Positions 1 through 8,237 are shown, counted from the stretch's first letter. The stretch is 64,000 nt of DNA from Achromobacter xylosoxidans A8 (GCF_000165835.1 NC_014640.1:4526001-4590000); one strand, 5' to 3'. The notes: generated from the sequence alone by a model not told the origin. A program made the numbers and translations.

Positions 1-140
1 TAGATGACGGGCGCGCCAGCCTCGCGGGCGCGCGCGGCCAGCGCATTGATGCGGGCCAGCACGGCCTCGGCATCGGCCGGCGCGGGAGAGGCCTCGAACA
101 GCGCGCGCTGCACGTCTATCACGATCAAAGCGGACGTCAT
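1..140 (-). CDS. Isochorismatase-family cysteine hydrolase (N-terminal part only)
   Basis: The first 46 codons of a minus-strand gene that runs off the left edge. The protein begins MTSALIVIDVQ, the beta-strand ending in the catalytic Asp (D9) that opens isochorismatase-like hydrolases of the nicotinamidase/cysteine hydrolase superfamily. It then continues into a helix rich in Ala, Arg and Glu. The rest of the triad (Lys, Cys) lies outside the window, so substrate and activity cannot be judged. The ATG lies 23 bases beyond the stop of the ECF sigma factor gene, with GAGAAA upstream, so it is probably the last or next gene of the same transcript. Family assignment rests on the N-terminal motif only. 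Confidence 0.7.
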   Translation of the reverse strand, partial: MTSALIVIDVQRALFEASPAPADAEAVLARINALAARAREAGAPVI

Positions 141-163
141 GTATTTCTCAAAGAGGTCGGGAA

Positions 164-1072
164 TCAGCGTTGCGGCAGACTGGGCGGCAGCGCCGCGACA
201 TGGCGCAGCTTATCAGGGTTGCGCACGATGTAGATGGCGGTGATCCTGCCGTCGCGCACCTCCAGCGTGGTGGACCGGGGCAGACCGTCCAGCTCGGTCG
301 CCAGTACGCCCGGCATGCCGTTCAGCTGCGTCACCACGGCCTCCAGGAACTGGCCGCTGGGCTTGGACGACAGGCCGGCGAAGAAGCGCGCGATCTTGTC
401 GCTGCCCAGGATGGGCCTGAACACAGCCAGCTTCTTGCCGCCGCCGTCGGCATGCAGCACCGCGTCCTCTGCCAGCAGGCTGCGCAACGCGTCCACGTCG
501 CCCGCCCGCGACGCCTGCCAGAAGGCATCGGCGATGCGCGCGCCCTCCTGCTCCGTCACCGCGAACCGCGGACGCGCATCACGCACGCGGCTGCGCGCCC
601 GCGCGGCCAACTGGCGGCAGGCGGCCTCGTTGCGGCCCAGCGTCGCCGCGATCTCGGCGAACGGCATGTCGAACACGTCGTGCAGCAGAAAAGCGGCCCG
701 CTCGAGCGCCGACAGCCGCTCCAGCGCCAGCATCAGCGCCACCGACAGATCGTGCGCGATTTCCCCCGCCCCCGGCGCCTGATAGCTGGCGGCGTCGGGC
801 AAGGGTTCCGGCAGCCATGGTCCGACGTATTCCTCGCGCCGCGCGCGCGCCGACTTCAGCTGGTCCAGGCACAGACGCGTGACCGTGCGCGACAGGAAGG
901 CGCGCGGCGTTTCGACCTGACCGCGGTCCGCGTCGCGCCAGCGCAGCCAGGCGTCCTGCACGACGTCCTCGGCCTCTGCCCATGAACCCAGCATGCGATA
1001 GGCCAGGCCCTGCAGATGCCTGCGATGGGGCTCGAAGTCGGCAACGGCATCGGAAATGGCGGATGCGCTCAT
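164..1072 (-). CDS. ECF41-type RNA polymerase sigma factor with C-terminal SnoaL-like domain
   Basis: A 302-residue alternative sigma factor. Region sigma2 spans about residues 15-80 (with the EDVVQDAWLR motif near 36-45), and sigma4 about 110-165. A C-terminal SnoaL/NTF2-like extension covers about 175-295. Three signatures identify the ECF41 group: WLPEPL in the linker (86-91), DGGGKK (209-214) and NPDKL (285-289). In known ECF41 proteins the C-terminal domain takes the place of a separate anti-sigma factor and modulates activity. It follows the CMD-like gene by 12 bases, and the unit is preceded by a matching ECF41 promoter, so autoregulation is likely. The signal sensed is unknown. Confidence 0.93.
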   Translation of the reverse strand: MSASAISDAVADFEPHRRHLQGLAYRMLGSWAEAEDVVQDAWLRWRDADRGQVETPRAFLSRTVTRLCLDQLKSARARREEYVGPWLPEPLPDAASYQAPGAGEIAHDLSVALMLALERLSALERAAFLLHDVFDMPFAEIAATLGRNEAACRQLAARARSRVRDARPRFAVTEQEGARIADAFWQASRAGDVDALRSLLAEDAVLHADGGGKKLAVFRPILGSDKIARFFAGLSSKPSGQFLEAVVTQLNGMPGVLATELDGLPRSTTLEVRDGRITAIYIVRNPDKLRHVAALPPSLPQR

Positions 1073-1084
1073 GGAGCCAGGGCC

Positions 1085-1531
1085 TCAGTGCTTGGGATGC
1101 TGCGAGCGGAACCCCACGGCGATGCGGTTCCAGCTGTTGATCATGTTGATGGCGACCGTCAGGTTGACCTGCTCTTCCTCATTGAAATGCCTGGCCATTT
1201 CGGCGTAGTCGGCGTCCGGCGCGCCGGTCTCGGGCAACCGGGTCAGCGCTTCCGTCCACGCCAGTGCGGCGCGCTCGCGTTCGCTGTACAGCGAAGACTC
1301 GCGCCAGGCGTCCAGCAGGTACAGGCGCATTTCGGTTTCGCCCTGCTTGCGGGCATCGGTCGAGTGCATGTACAGGCAGTAGGCGCAGCCGTTGATCTGC
1401 GAAGCGCGCATCTTCACCAGTTCAAGCAGGCTGTGTTCCAGGCCGCAGTTCTCGACGAAGTCGTTCAGGGCGATCATCGCCTTCATGGCCTTGGGCGAGG
1501 CGGTGTAGGCGTTCAGGCGGGCAGTGCTCAT
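1085..1531 (-). CDS. Carboxymuconolactone decarboxylase / AhpD-like protein
   Basis: A 148-residue all-helical AhpD-like protein. The redox motif is intact: C49-x2-C52-x3-H56 in CAYCLYMH, preceded by the usual E37 and K40. Members with this motif are peroxidase-like disulfide reductants; the substrate here is unknown. The reading frame is open to 1618, but ATG at 1531 has a good ribosome site (GGAGAAAG) and starts where relatives start, so the longer form is rejected. Genes of the CMD/oxidoreductase/epimerase type are the standard neighbours and regulatory targets of ECF41 sigma factors, and here the ECF41 promoter lies directly upstream. Confidence 0.9.
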   Translation of the reverse strand: MSTARLNAYTASPKAMKAMIALNDFVENCGLEHSLLELVKMRASQINGCAYCLYMHSTDARKQGETEMRLYLLDAWRESSLYSERERAALAWTEALTRLPETGAPDADYAEMARHFNEEEQVNLTVAINMINSWNRIAVGFRSQHPKH

Positions 1532-1590
1532 GGGTCTTTCTCCAGCAAGGTCGGCATGCGCCGCGGAATGCAGCGCCATCACCCCCCTAG

Positions 1591-1617
1591 GACGAGATAG
1601 CCTGGCAGGATGTGACA
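1591..1617 (-). promoter_or_regulatory. ECF41 promoter (TGTCACA-16-CGTC)
   Basis: Read on the minus strand, TGTCACA (1617-1611) is followed by exactly 16 bases and CGTC (1594-1591). This is the -35/-10 pattern described for ECF41 sigma factors. It lies about 60 bases upstream of the CMD-like ATG, which heads the unit encoding the ECF41 sigma factor itself. The match was found by eye; no start site has been mapped. Confidence 0.8.
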
Positions 1618-1646
1618 TCGTCCATCGGGAAATTTGTAAATCCGGC

Positions 1647-2294
1647 CTAGAAATCCAGCCGCCCGCGCAACTCCCCGAACGGCACCATCACATGCTCGCG
1701 ATAGGCGGGACGGGCCTGCAGGCGCTCGTACCAGGCTTGCAGATGGGGCATGGGCGGATGCGGGATATCCAGTTCGAAATAGCGGTAGAGCGTGGTGCCG
1801 GCCGGGATGTCCGCCAGTCCCAGGGACTCGCCGCACAGATAGGGCCGGTCCGCCAGCGCGCGGTCCAGCTGCCGCAGGCAGGCGTGCGTGGCCGCGACGG
1901 CGCGCTCGATGGCCGCCGTGTCGCGCTGGGCCTCCGGCGTGCGGTAATAGCCCCAGAACACGCCCGTCAGGAAAGCCGGCTGCAAGGCGGTCTGGGCCCA
2001 GTCCATCCAGCCGTCGGCGCCCGCCCGCTGCGCCGGGTCGTCCGCCCAGAACCGGCCAGCGCCGTCGCGCGCGGCCAGATAGCGCAGGATGGCATGGGAC
2101 TCCCACACCACCGTGGCGCCGTCGCGCAACAGCGGCACCTTACCGTGCGGGTTCATGGCGCGAAATTCGGGCGTGTCCAGCAAGCCGAACTGGCCGCCGG
2201 CCAGCACGTGCTCGTATTCCAGGCCCAGCTCGCCCGCCAGCCACAGCACCTTTTGCACATTGAACGAACTGCGGCGTCCCCAGATGGTCAGCAT
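1647..2294 (-). CDS. Glutathione S-transferase family protein
   Basis: A 215-residue cytosolic GST-fold protein. The N-terminal thioredoxin-like half (about 1-80) shows the GSH-binding cis-Pro segment GKVPLLRDG and the W-ESHAILRYLA motif, where Glu-Ser bind the gamma-glutamyl group. The all-helical C-terminal half follows (about 88-205). Ser10 of RRSSFNVQK is the likely catalytic Ser/Cys/Tyr position. GAGG precedes the ATG. It follows the OsmC-family gene by 11 bases on the same strand, so both probably belong to one detoxification or peroxide-stress transcript. The substrate cannot be told from sequence. Confidence 0.92.
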   Translation of the reverse strand: MLTIWGRRSSFNVQKVLWLAGELGLEYEHVLAGGQFGLLDTPEFRAMNPHGKVPLLRDGATVVWESHAILRYLAARDGAGRFWADDPAQRAGADGWMDWAQTALQPAFLTGVFWGYYRTPEAQRDTAAIERAVAATHACLRQLDRALADRPYLCGESLGLADIPAGTTLYRYFELDIPHPPMPHLQAWYERLQARPAYREHVMVPFGELRGRLDF

Positions 2295-2305
2295 GGCGGT
2301 GGCCC

Positions 2306-2779
2306 TCAGTCGGCGTGCACGATGCGCGGCTCGCAGCGCACCGGGAAGTTGACCGAGTTGGCGATGAAGCAGAAGTGATGCGCGCGCTCGTGCAGCTCGG
2401 CCGCCAGCGCCGCGTCGTCGCCGGCGCGGATGGTCACTTCGGGCCGCAGGGTGACGGCGCTGAAGGCGCCGCCGCGCTCGCGGTCCTCGACCATGACGCC
2501 TTCGGCTTCATCGCGGTAAGCCTGCACCGTCACCCCTTCAACCGCGCAGAAGTGCAGGTACCACAGCTTGTGGCAGGCCGACAGGGACGCCACCAGCATG
2601 TCCTCGGGATTCCAGCGCGCGGGATCGCCGCGGAAGGCCGGGTCGGACGAGCCCGGCACATCGGGCTTGCCCGCCGCGCGGATCAGGTGGTCGCGGGAAT
2701 AGGCGGCGTAGCTGGAGGTGCCCGTACCGGTGTTGCCGGTCCAGTCGACGGTGACGTTGTAACGGTGTTCGCCTTTCAT
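2306..2779 (-). CDS. OsmC-family peroxiredoxin-like protein
   Basis: A 157-residue OsmC/Ohr-fold protein. Both redox cysteines are in place: one in VASLSACHKLWYL, the other in the HHFCFIANSVN segment near the C-terminus. The family reduces organic hydroperoxides using dithiols; this subgroup (MKGEHRYNV start) is widespread in Proteobacteria. ATG at 2779 is preferred because AGGA lies 8 bases upstream. An in-frame TTG at 2797 would add six residues but has no clear ribosome site. The GST gene follows immediately. Confidence 0.92.
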   Translation of the reverse strand: MKGEHRYNVTVDWTGNTGTGTSSYAAYSRDHLIRAAGKPDVPGSSDPAFRGDPARWNPEDMLVASLSACHKLWYLHFCAVEGVTVQAYRDEAEGVMVEDRERGGAFSAVTLRPEVTIRAGDDAALAAELHERAHHFCFIANSVNFPVRCEPRIVHAD

Positions 2780-2942
2780 CGGAATCGTCCTATTCAAGGG
2801 AGAAGGCCCAGGCCGGCGCGCCCGGAAAACAGCCTAGCGTAGCGCATGCGCGGCCGCGCCAGGCCCGCGCGCTTTACATCCCGTTTCAGCACCGCCCCGT
2901 TACTATCCGTATCGTGACCGGTCTGCCAAACAGGAGCTCGCC

Positions 2943-3368
2943 ATGATGAAAACCACCCTGACCTGCGCCCTGACGCTAGCCCTGCTCGCCGGCTGCGCGC
3001 CTTCCCGGCCCGGCTCCGGCGGGTCCGTGCCCGTCGACAGCCACACCGCCCGCGATTCGCTGGACTGGGCCGGCAGCTACGAAGGCACCCTGCCTTGCGC
3101 AGACTGCCCGGGCATCCGCACCCGGCTGACCCTGGAGCAGGACGGCCGCTACGAAAGACAGACCCAGTACCTGGACCGCCAGCCGCAGCCCGAGGTCGTA
3201 ACCGGGACATTCAGCTGGGAATCCGACGGCAGCACCATCCGGCTCGACGCGTCCGGCGATAGCCAGCGCTATTTCGTCGGCGAAAACCAGGTAACCATGC
3301 TGTACCGCGACGGCACCCGCCCGACCGGCCCGCTGGCCCCGCATTACGTCCTGCGCCGCGCCCAGTAA
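2943..3368 (+). CDS. NlpE N-terminal-domain lipoprotein
   Basis: A 141-residue outer-membrane lipoprotein. A signal peptide ends in the lipobox LLAGC (Cys18). After a Gly/Ser-rich tether comes a single NlpE N-terminal-like beta-barrel: WAGSYEGTLPCADCPGI, containing the characteristic CxxC, then LTLEQDGRYE, GTFSWESDG and a C-terminal strand. In E. coli, NlpE senses surface contact and copper and activates Cpx; this short form lacks the second OB-fold domain, as is common in Betaproteobacteria. AGGAG sits 6 bases before the ATG. It appears monocistronic and divergent from the OsmC gene. Its role here is unknown. Confidence 0.87.
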   Translation: MMKTTLTCALTLALLAGCAPSRPGSGGSVPVDSHTARDSLDWAGSYEGTLPCADCPGIRTRLTLEQDGRYERQTQYLDRQPQPEVVTGTFSWESDGSTIRLDASGDSQRYFVGENQVTMLYRDGTRPTGPLAPHYVLRRAQ

Positions 3369-3451
3369 CGCATCGCGCAACGCGGGCGCTTGCGGCTATG
3401 CTTGCCGCATCGTCCGCGCCCGTGCGCGCGATCCCCATGCCCAAGGAAATC

Positions 3452-4189
3452 ATGAAGACCGATCACGAGCTGCTCTCCGCCTTCGCCCCCACCGGCACGC
3501 TGCGCGCGTCCATCAACCTGGGCAATCCCATCCTGGCCAACGCAGACCCCGTCACCGGCCAGGCCGGCGGCGTGTCGGTGGACCTGGCCACTGAACTGGC
3601 GCGGCGCCTGGACGTGGGGCTTGAACTGGTGGTGTTCAAGTCGGCCGGCGAATCCGTCAACGCCGTGGCCGCCGAACAGGCCGACGTGGGCTTCTTCGCC
3701 ATCGACCCGCTGCGCGGCGCCCAGATCGCTTTCACCGCACCCTACGTGGTCATCGAAGGCGCCTACCTGGTGCGCCAGGACTCGCCCATCGCCAGCATGG
3801 AGGAAGTGGACCGCAAGGGCCAGCGCGTGGTGGTCGGCAAGGGCAGCGCCTACGACCTGTACCTGACGCGCGAGCTCAAGCAGGCGGAGATCTTCCGCGC
3901 GCCGACCTCGCCGGCCGTCGTCGACACCTTCTTGCAGGAAAACATGGAAGTCGCCGCAGGCGTGAAACAGCAGCTTGAAGCCGACGCACAGCGCCTGGGC
4001 GGCCTGCGCCTGCTGGACGGCCATTTCATGCTGATCCGCCAGGCCATGGGCGTGCCCAAGAGCCGCGGCGACAAGGCCAGCGCCTACCTGGCCGCCTTCG
4101 TCGAAGCCATGAAGAAATCGGGCTTCGTCGCCGAAGCCCTGGCCCGCCACAAAATCCAGGGCGCCGCGGTGGCGCCGCTGGAAGCCTGA
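3452..4189 (+). CDS. Transporter substrate-binding (PBPb) domain protein without signal peptide
   Basis: A 245-residue protein with the type II periplasmic-binding fold used by amino-acid ABC importers. Seen are the N-terminal GTLRASINLGNPIL strand, the VSVDLATELARRL helix, the ADVGFFAIDPLR segment, a hinge around YLVRQDSPI, and the second lobe with KGSAYDLYLTREL. No signal peptide or lipobox is visible, even if the frame is extended to 3398. AAGGA precedes the ATG at 3452. No permease or ATPase gene is adjacent. It may therefore act in the cytoplasm or be exported by an unrecognised route. Family confident, function unknown. Confidence 0.8.
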   Translation: MKTDHELLSAFAPTGTLRASINLGNPILANADPVTGQAGGVSVDLATELARRLDVGLELVVFKSAGESVNAVAAEQADVGFFAIDPLRGAQIAFTAPYVVIEGAYLVRQDSPIASMEEVDRKGQRVVVGKGSAYDLYLTRELKQAEIFRAPTSPAVVDTFLQENMEVAAGVKQQLEADAQRLGGLRLLDGHFMLIRQAMGVPKSRGDKASAYLAAFVEAMKKSGFVAEALARHKIQGAAVAPLEA

Positions 4190-4216
4190 ACCGGCGGGCA
4201 TACGTGCGGTAAGAAC

Positions 4217-4240
4217 AAGGCCCCGCACAAGCAGGGCCTT
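4217..4240. terminator. Possible bidirectional hairpin between convergent genes
   Basis: AAGGCCC and GGGCCTT form a perfect 7-bp stem with a 10-base loop, exactly between the converging ends of the substrate-binding-domain gene (stop 4189) and fmdB (stop 4261). Only a short T or A run flanks it, so it is a weak intrinsic terminator at best. Confidence 0.45.
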
Positions 4241-4260
4241 TGCACGCTGGCGGCACGTTC

Positions 4261-4593
4261 TCAGTGGCTGATCATCCAGGGCCTGGCGCCCGCGAATGAT
4301 TTTGCCCCGTCCGACGTGGTACGCGTCTTGCCGCCCGTCTTGCCGCCGGAACAACATCCGCAATTCATGCCGTGGCCGGACCGCGAGCTGCGCGGCTCGT
4401 GCGCGCTGCGCTCGTTGACGGCGCGCGCCCGGTTCACCGCGGACGACAACGCCGAAATCGCCGGCGCTCCGCCCACGATGCGGCCGCACATCGCGCCGCA
4501 TTGCGGGCAGGCGGCGGGATCGCGCCACCGGGCCAGCGGCACCAGCGCCGCGAACTCGCCGCAATCGCCGCAGGCATAGTCATACATGGGCAT
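4261..4593 (-). CDS. fmdB: FmdB-family zinc-ribbon protein
   Basis: A 110-residue FmdB-like regulatory protein. It begins MPMYDYACGDCGEF and continues to CPQCG, the two CxxC knuckles of the family's zinc ribbon. The C-terminal part contains a second Cys cluster (CGCCSGG). ATG at 4593 follows AGGAG, and the gene starts 11 bases after the formamidase stop, so the two are co-transcribed and probably translationally linked. In Methylophilus, fmdB was proposed to regulate expression of the amidase gene; its exact role is unproven. A longer open frame to 4842 overlaps formamidase and is not credible. Confidence 0.9.
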   Translation of the reverse strand: MPMYDYACGDCGEFAALVPLARWRDPAACPQCGAMCGRIVGGAPAISALSSAVNRARAVNERSAHEPRSSRSGHGMNCGCCSGGKTGGKTRTTSDGAKSFAGARPWMISH

Positions 4594-4604
4594 GGCGGCT
4601 TCTC

Positions 4605-5834
4605 CTAGCGGTCGCGCGACAGCGGCATGTCCACGCCACCCTGGATGTGCTTGACGGGGCCGGACGCCGAGGGCTGGATGTCGAAATCGAATATCTCCGT
4701 CGGCAGCCACAGCGTGGCGCAGGAATTGGGTATGTCCACCACCCCGCTGATATGCCCCTGCACCGGCGCGCAGCCCAGCAGCGAATACGCCTGGGCGCCC
4801 GAATAGCCGAACTTCTTCAGGTATTCGATGGCGTTCAGGCAAGCCTGCCGGTACGCGACGTTCACATCCAGATAGTGCTGCTTGCCGGATTCATCCACCG
4901 AAATCCCTTCGAAGATCAGGAAGTCCTTGTAGGCCGGCGTGATCGGGCTGGGCTTGAAGATCGGGTTCTTGATGGCGTACTTCTCCATGCCGCCCTTGAT
5001 CAGCGACACGCGCATGTGCACCCAGCCCGCCATTTCAATGGCGCCGCAGAAGGTGATCTCGCCGTCGCCCTGCGAGAAATGCAGGTCGCCTACTGACAGG
5101 CCGCCGCCCTGCACATAGACCGGAAAAAACACCCGCGCGCCGCGCGACAGATCCTTGATGTCGCAGTTGCCGCCGTGTTCGCGCGGCGGCACGGTGCGCG
5201 CGCCCTCGCCCGCCGCCTTGTCGCGGTCGGCGCCCTGCATGGCGCCCATGTGCGCCGTCTTCGGCGCGGGCGGATTGGCCAGCGGCGGAACGCGGTTGGG
5301 ATTGGTGTCGATCAGCGCCTGCTCGCGCCGGTTCCAGGTGTCCAGCAGCTTCTTGTCGGGCAGGCAGCCGATCAGCCCGGGATGGATCAGCCCGGCGAAG
5401 TTCACGCCGGGAATATGGCGCGACGAAGTGAACATGCCATGGAAATCCCAGATGGATTTCTGCGCATGCGGAAAATGCTCGGTCAGGAAACCGCCGCCAT
5501 TATTGCGGCTGAAAAAGCCATTGAAACCCCACAGGCTGTCCGGCTTCGCGCCGATGTCCAGCAGGTCCACCACCAGCAAGTCGCCGGGCTCGGCCCCTTC
5601 CACGCCCACCGGCCCCGAAAGAAAGTGCACCGTGGACAGGTCCACGTCGCGGACGTCGTCGGCGCTGTCATCGTTCTTGATCGCGCCGCCGGTCCAGTCA
5701 TAGGTTTCCAGCACGAAGTCGTCCCCCGGCTTGACCCACACGGCCATCGGAATATCCGGATGCCAGCGATTGTGGATCTGCGCGTTCTCGTAGGGGGATT
5801 GGGCCAGGTCGACCTTGATGAGGGTGTCGGTCAT
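4605..5834 (-). CDS. fmdA: Formamidase
   Basis: A 409-residue acetamidase/formamidase-family enzyme (FmdA_AmdA fold) that hydrolyses formamide or short amides to the acid and ammonia. It matches formamidases over its whole length: NRWHPDIPMAVWVKPGDDF near the start, the SGPVGVEGAEPGDLLVV segment (about 73-92), the GFFSRNNGGGFLTEHFPHA loop, HPGLIGCLPD, the REHGGNCDIKDLSRG metal-site region and the HFSQGDGEITFCGAIE motif. The usual length is about 400. ATG at 5834 is preceded by a GGAG/AGAG-rich leader. It is followed by fmdB. Nitrogen-source regulation is likely from the family's role but not shown by the sequence. Confidence 0.95.
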   Translation of the reverse strand: MTDTLIKVDLAQSPYENAQIHNRWHPDIPMAVWVKPGDDFVLETYDWTGGAIKNDDSADDVRDVDLSTVHFLSGPVGVEGAEPGDLLVVDLLDIGAKPDSLWGFNGFFSRNNGGGFLTEHFPHAQKSIWDFHGMFTSSRHIPGVNFAGLIHPGLIGCLPDKKLLDTWNRREQALIDTNPNRVPPLANPPAPKTAHMGAMQGADRDKAAGEGARTVPPREHGGNCDIKDLSRGARVFFPVYVQGGGLSVGDLHFSQGDGEITFCGAIEMAGWVHMRVSLIKGGMEKYAIKNPIFKPSPITPAYKDFLIFEGISVDESGKQHYLDVNVAYRQACLNAIEYLKKFGYSGAQAYSLLGCAPVQGHISGVVDIPNSCATLWLPTEIFDFDIQPSASGPVKHIQGGVDMPLSRDR

Positions 5835-6094
5835 TCTCTTTCATCTCCAACGTAACGTGTTGATAAAACAGAAATTTCTATCTTCGACCGTTTAACACGA
5901 AGGCGCATGGCAGCGCTTGCGGGTCGTTGATATGTGAAGCACAGTAGGCGAGTTTTGGAACGCCGTAAACTGGGTTTCCGACCAGTAGCCCAGGGATGGT
6001 TCAAGGCGAAGGATGGCTGCGGGCGCCGCACCATTGCACGGTCGGTTTCGTCGATGAATAATTGGTGCTCCCAGCACCGCGAATTGGAGTACCA

Positions 6095-7288
6095 ATGAGC
6101 CTCGTCGAGCCCCCGAAAGAAGGGACTGCTGCCCCTTTCAGCAGCTTGGCCCAATTGGATGAACCCTACCGCTACCAGCTTCTGGTGGAGGGCGTCCTTG
6201 ACTATGCGATTTTCCTGCTCGACGCCAATGGCTTCATTGCAAGCTGGAATGCCGGCGCGCAGCGCTTCAAAGGCTACGAAGCCGCCGAAATCATCGGGCA
6301 GCATTTCTCGCGCTTCTACACCGATGAAGATCGCGCCGCAGGCGTCCCGCAGCGGGCCTTGGCCATCGCGTCGAGCGAAGGCAGATTCGAGGCCGAGGGC
6401 TGGCGAGTCCGCAAGGGCGGCTCGCGATTCTGGGCCAGCGTGGTCATAGACCCCATACGGGACGGTTCGGGCAAGCTCATCGGTTTCGCCAAGGTCACGC
6501 GCGACATCACTGAAAAGCGGCACAGCCAGCTCGAGTTGCAGGCGACCCAGCTGGCTCTGCATCGGGCCCAGCGCATGGAAGCGCTGGGGCGCGTGACTGG
6601 CGGCCTAGCCCACGATTTCAACAATTTCATCTCGGTCATCGACGGGGCCGCGGAGTTGCTGCGCAACCCCGAACTCGCGCCTGAAAAGCGCGTCAAGTAC
6701 CTCAATGCCATTGCAGATACGGCGCAGCGGGCGACCCACCTGACCCAGCAAATGCTGGCGTATGCGCGCCGCCAGCCTCTCGAACCCTCCCAGGTAGACG
6801 TCGGTCTATGCATCGAAGGGATGAAGCCGATTTTCCAGGCAACACTTGGAGCAGCAGTCCGGGTGCAGTACCAGCTCCCTGATGATCCCTGCCTCATTTG
6901 CGCCGACGTCAGCCAGCTGGAAAACGCCTTGTTGAATCTGGTGGTCAATGCCGCCGACGCCATGCCTTTCGGCGGCAATGTAAGAATTGCAGTCAGCTGC
7001 GTGGACTCGCGCCCGGATGAACAGGGAGGCCTCGCCGCCGGGCCGTTTGTCGCCGTCAGCGTTTCGGACGATGGCGAAGGCATCGCGCCGGAAATTCTGG
7101 ACCACATCTTTGAACCCTTCTTCACCACCAAGCCGGAAGGCAAAGGAACGGGCTTGGGCTTGAGCCAGGTTTTCGGCTACGTCTCGCAAACAGGCGGTCA
7201 CGTCGATGTGGCCAGTTCCGCCCAAGAGGGTACGACATTCACCCTCTACTTCCCCAAGGCCTCCCCCGGGCAGGGGGCCGCACAATGA
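6095..7288 (+). CDS. PAS-domain sensor histidine kinase
   Basis: A 397-residue soluble sensor kinase without membrane segments. A PAS domain occupies about 25-140 (LLDANGFIASWNAGAQRFKGY, then KGGSRFWASVVIDPI and a PAC end FAKVTRDITEKR). The dimerisation/phosphoacceptor domain carries H173 in GGLAHDFNN. A HATPase domain covers about 250-390 with N-box NLVVNAADAM, G1 DDGEGI, F-box FEPFFTTK and G2 GKGTGLGLS. ATG at 6095 with GGAG 5 bases upstream is chosen over an upstream TTG. The convergent single-domain receiver gene at 7313-7702 is the obvious candidate partner. The signal is unknown. Confidence 0.92.
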   Translation: MSLVEPPKEGTAAPFSSLAQLDEPYRYQLLVEGVLDYAIFLLDANGFIASWNAGAQRFKGYEAAEIIGQHFSRFYTDEDRAAGVPQRALAIASSEGRFEAEGWRVRKGGSRFWASVVIDPIRDGSGKLIGFAKVTRDITEKRHSQLELQATQLALHRAQRMEALGRVTGGLAHDFNNFISVIDGAAELLRNPELAPEKRVKYLNAIADTAQRATHLTQQMLAYARRQPLEPSQVDVGLCIEGMKPIFQATLGAAVRVQYQLPDDPCLICADVSQLENALLNLVVNAADAMPFGGNVRIAVSCVDSRPDEQGGLAAGPFVAVSVSDDGEGIAPEILDHIFEPFFTTKPEGKGTGLGLSQVFGYVSQTGGHVDVASSAQEGTTFTLYFPKASPGQGAAQ

Positions 7289-7312
7289 TGGTATTTCGGC
7301 CCGCCTGCTTCC

Positions 7313-7702
7313 TTAGTAGCTGAGGCACAGCACTGTTTCCAATTCACGGATCAACTCATCCGCAGCCCATGGTTTCAGGATGAACTTCGTCGCTGGCGGA
7401 AGATCACCCGCTGTGGGGTAATGACGGCCGGACGTGAGAAGCACGGCAATTTCGGGTGATTGACTGCGTATTCGCGCCGCCATCTCGAGGCCATCCATGG
7501 AGCCCGGCATCTCGATGTCCGTAATGACCGCGCGTATGTCGGGACGCTCCCCGAGCCGCTCCAGCGCCTCGTCGGCATTGCCCGCCTCGCAGACGGCATA
7601 ACCCTCCCCGGCCAATATCTCGGCCAGTATCCATCTGGCGGTCTCGTTGTCATCGACAACGAGAACAGCCTTCCGCCCAGCGCAGATTTTGGCATCCGTC
7701 AT
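7313..7702 (-). CDS. Single-domain response regulator (receiver only)
   Basis: A 129-residue CheY-like receiver with no output domain. The acidic pocket is D17-D18 (VVDDNE), the phosphoacceptor is D62 (VITDIEMPG), the conserved Thr/Ser is in LLTSGR, and the Lys is in FILKPW. It is transcribed towards the PAS histidine kinase, with 24 bases between the stops, so kinase and receiver may form a pair expressed from separate promoters. This receiver type often follows hybrid kinases with an HDFNN H-box. ATG at 7702 is chosen; an in-frame TTG three codons upstream is possible. Confidence 0.9.
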   Translation of the reverse strand: MTDAKICAGRKAVLVVDDNETARWILAEILAGEGYAVCEAGNADEALERLGERPDIRAVITDIEMPGSMDGLEMAARIRSQSPEIAVLLTSGRHYPTAGDLPPATKFILKPWAADELIRELETVLCLSY

Positions 7703-7871
7703 ATGTCCCAACCTGAATGGTGGAGCCGGTGGATTTTCGAGGCCTTAACGGCATGCGGGAGTCAGCAAGCGTCATGCCTGTCTACAAAGGGCCGATCGCA
7801 TCGGCTCCTGTCCCGATTTTCCCAGCAGTTATGATGCTGCCCATTCTGTCGCACTATCAAGGTATCTCCGC

Positions 7872-8237
7872 ATGGCCGCCCTTAACCGCCGTACTCTTGC
7901 CGTCCTGCTCATCTGCACCGCCAGCGCCAGCGCGCCCGCAGTCGCGGAAGACTGCATCGCGCAGATCGAGGCGGAGCAGGCGCGCATCGACCGCGCGCAG
8001 GACGTGCAGCGCACGCGCGAGGCTTCCAACGACCTGCAATTGAATCGCGAACTGTGCCAGGGCCGGCTGGACCTGCTGGATGCCCGCTACGCCCTGGTCG
8101 ACGACTTCGAGGCTTGCCGCCGCCAAGGGGTGGAGTTTCCGGCAAGGATGGCGCGCGCGCTGAGCGACGCGTCCGACGAATTGGCGGACAAGAAGGCCGC
8201 GTGGATCAGAACCTGCGGCCTCCAGATGAAGGACTGA
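7872..8237 (+). CDS. Secreted small helical protein, function unknown
   Basis: A 121-residue protein with a cleavable signal peptide (hydrophobic core LAVLLICTASASAPAVA, probable cleavage before EDC). The mature part is charged and helical, with heptad-like stretches (IAQIEAEQARIDRAQDVQR) that suggest a short coiled coil. It has four cysteines after the signal sequence (in AEDC, NRELC, FEAC and IRTC), enough for two periplasmic disulfides. No family is recognised. It stands alone between the receiver gene and the convergent PLP-enzyme gene. Confidence 0.7.
   Translation: MAALNRRTLAVLLICTASASAPAVAEDCIAQIEAEQARIDRAQDVQRTREASNDLQLNRELCQGRLDLLDARYALVDDFEACRRQGVEFPARMARALSDASDELADKKAAWIRTCGLQMKD

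Noticed and set aside
4594..4842. N-terminal extension of the FmdB gene
   Set aside because: It overlaps the 3' part of formamidase, and the ATG at 4593 has AGGAG and the conserved FmdB start.
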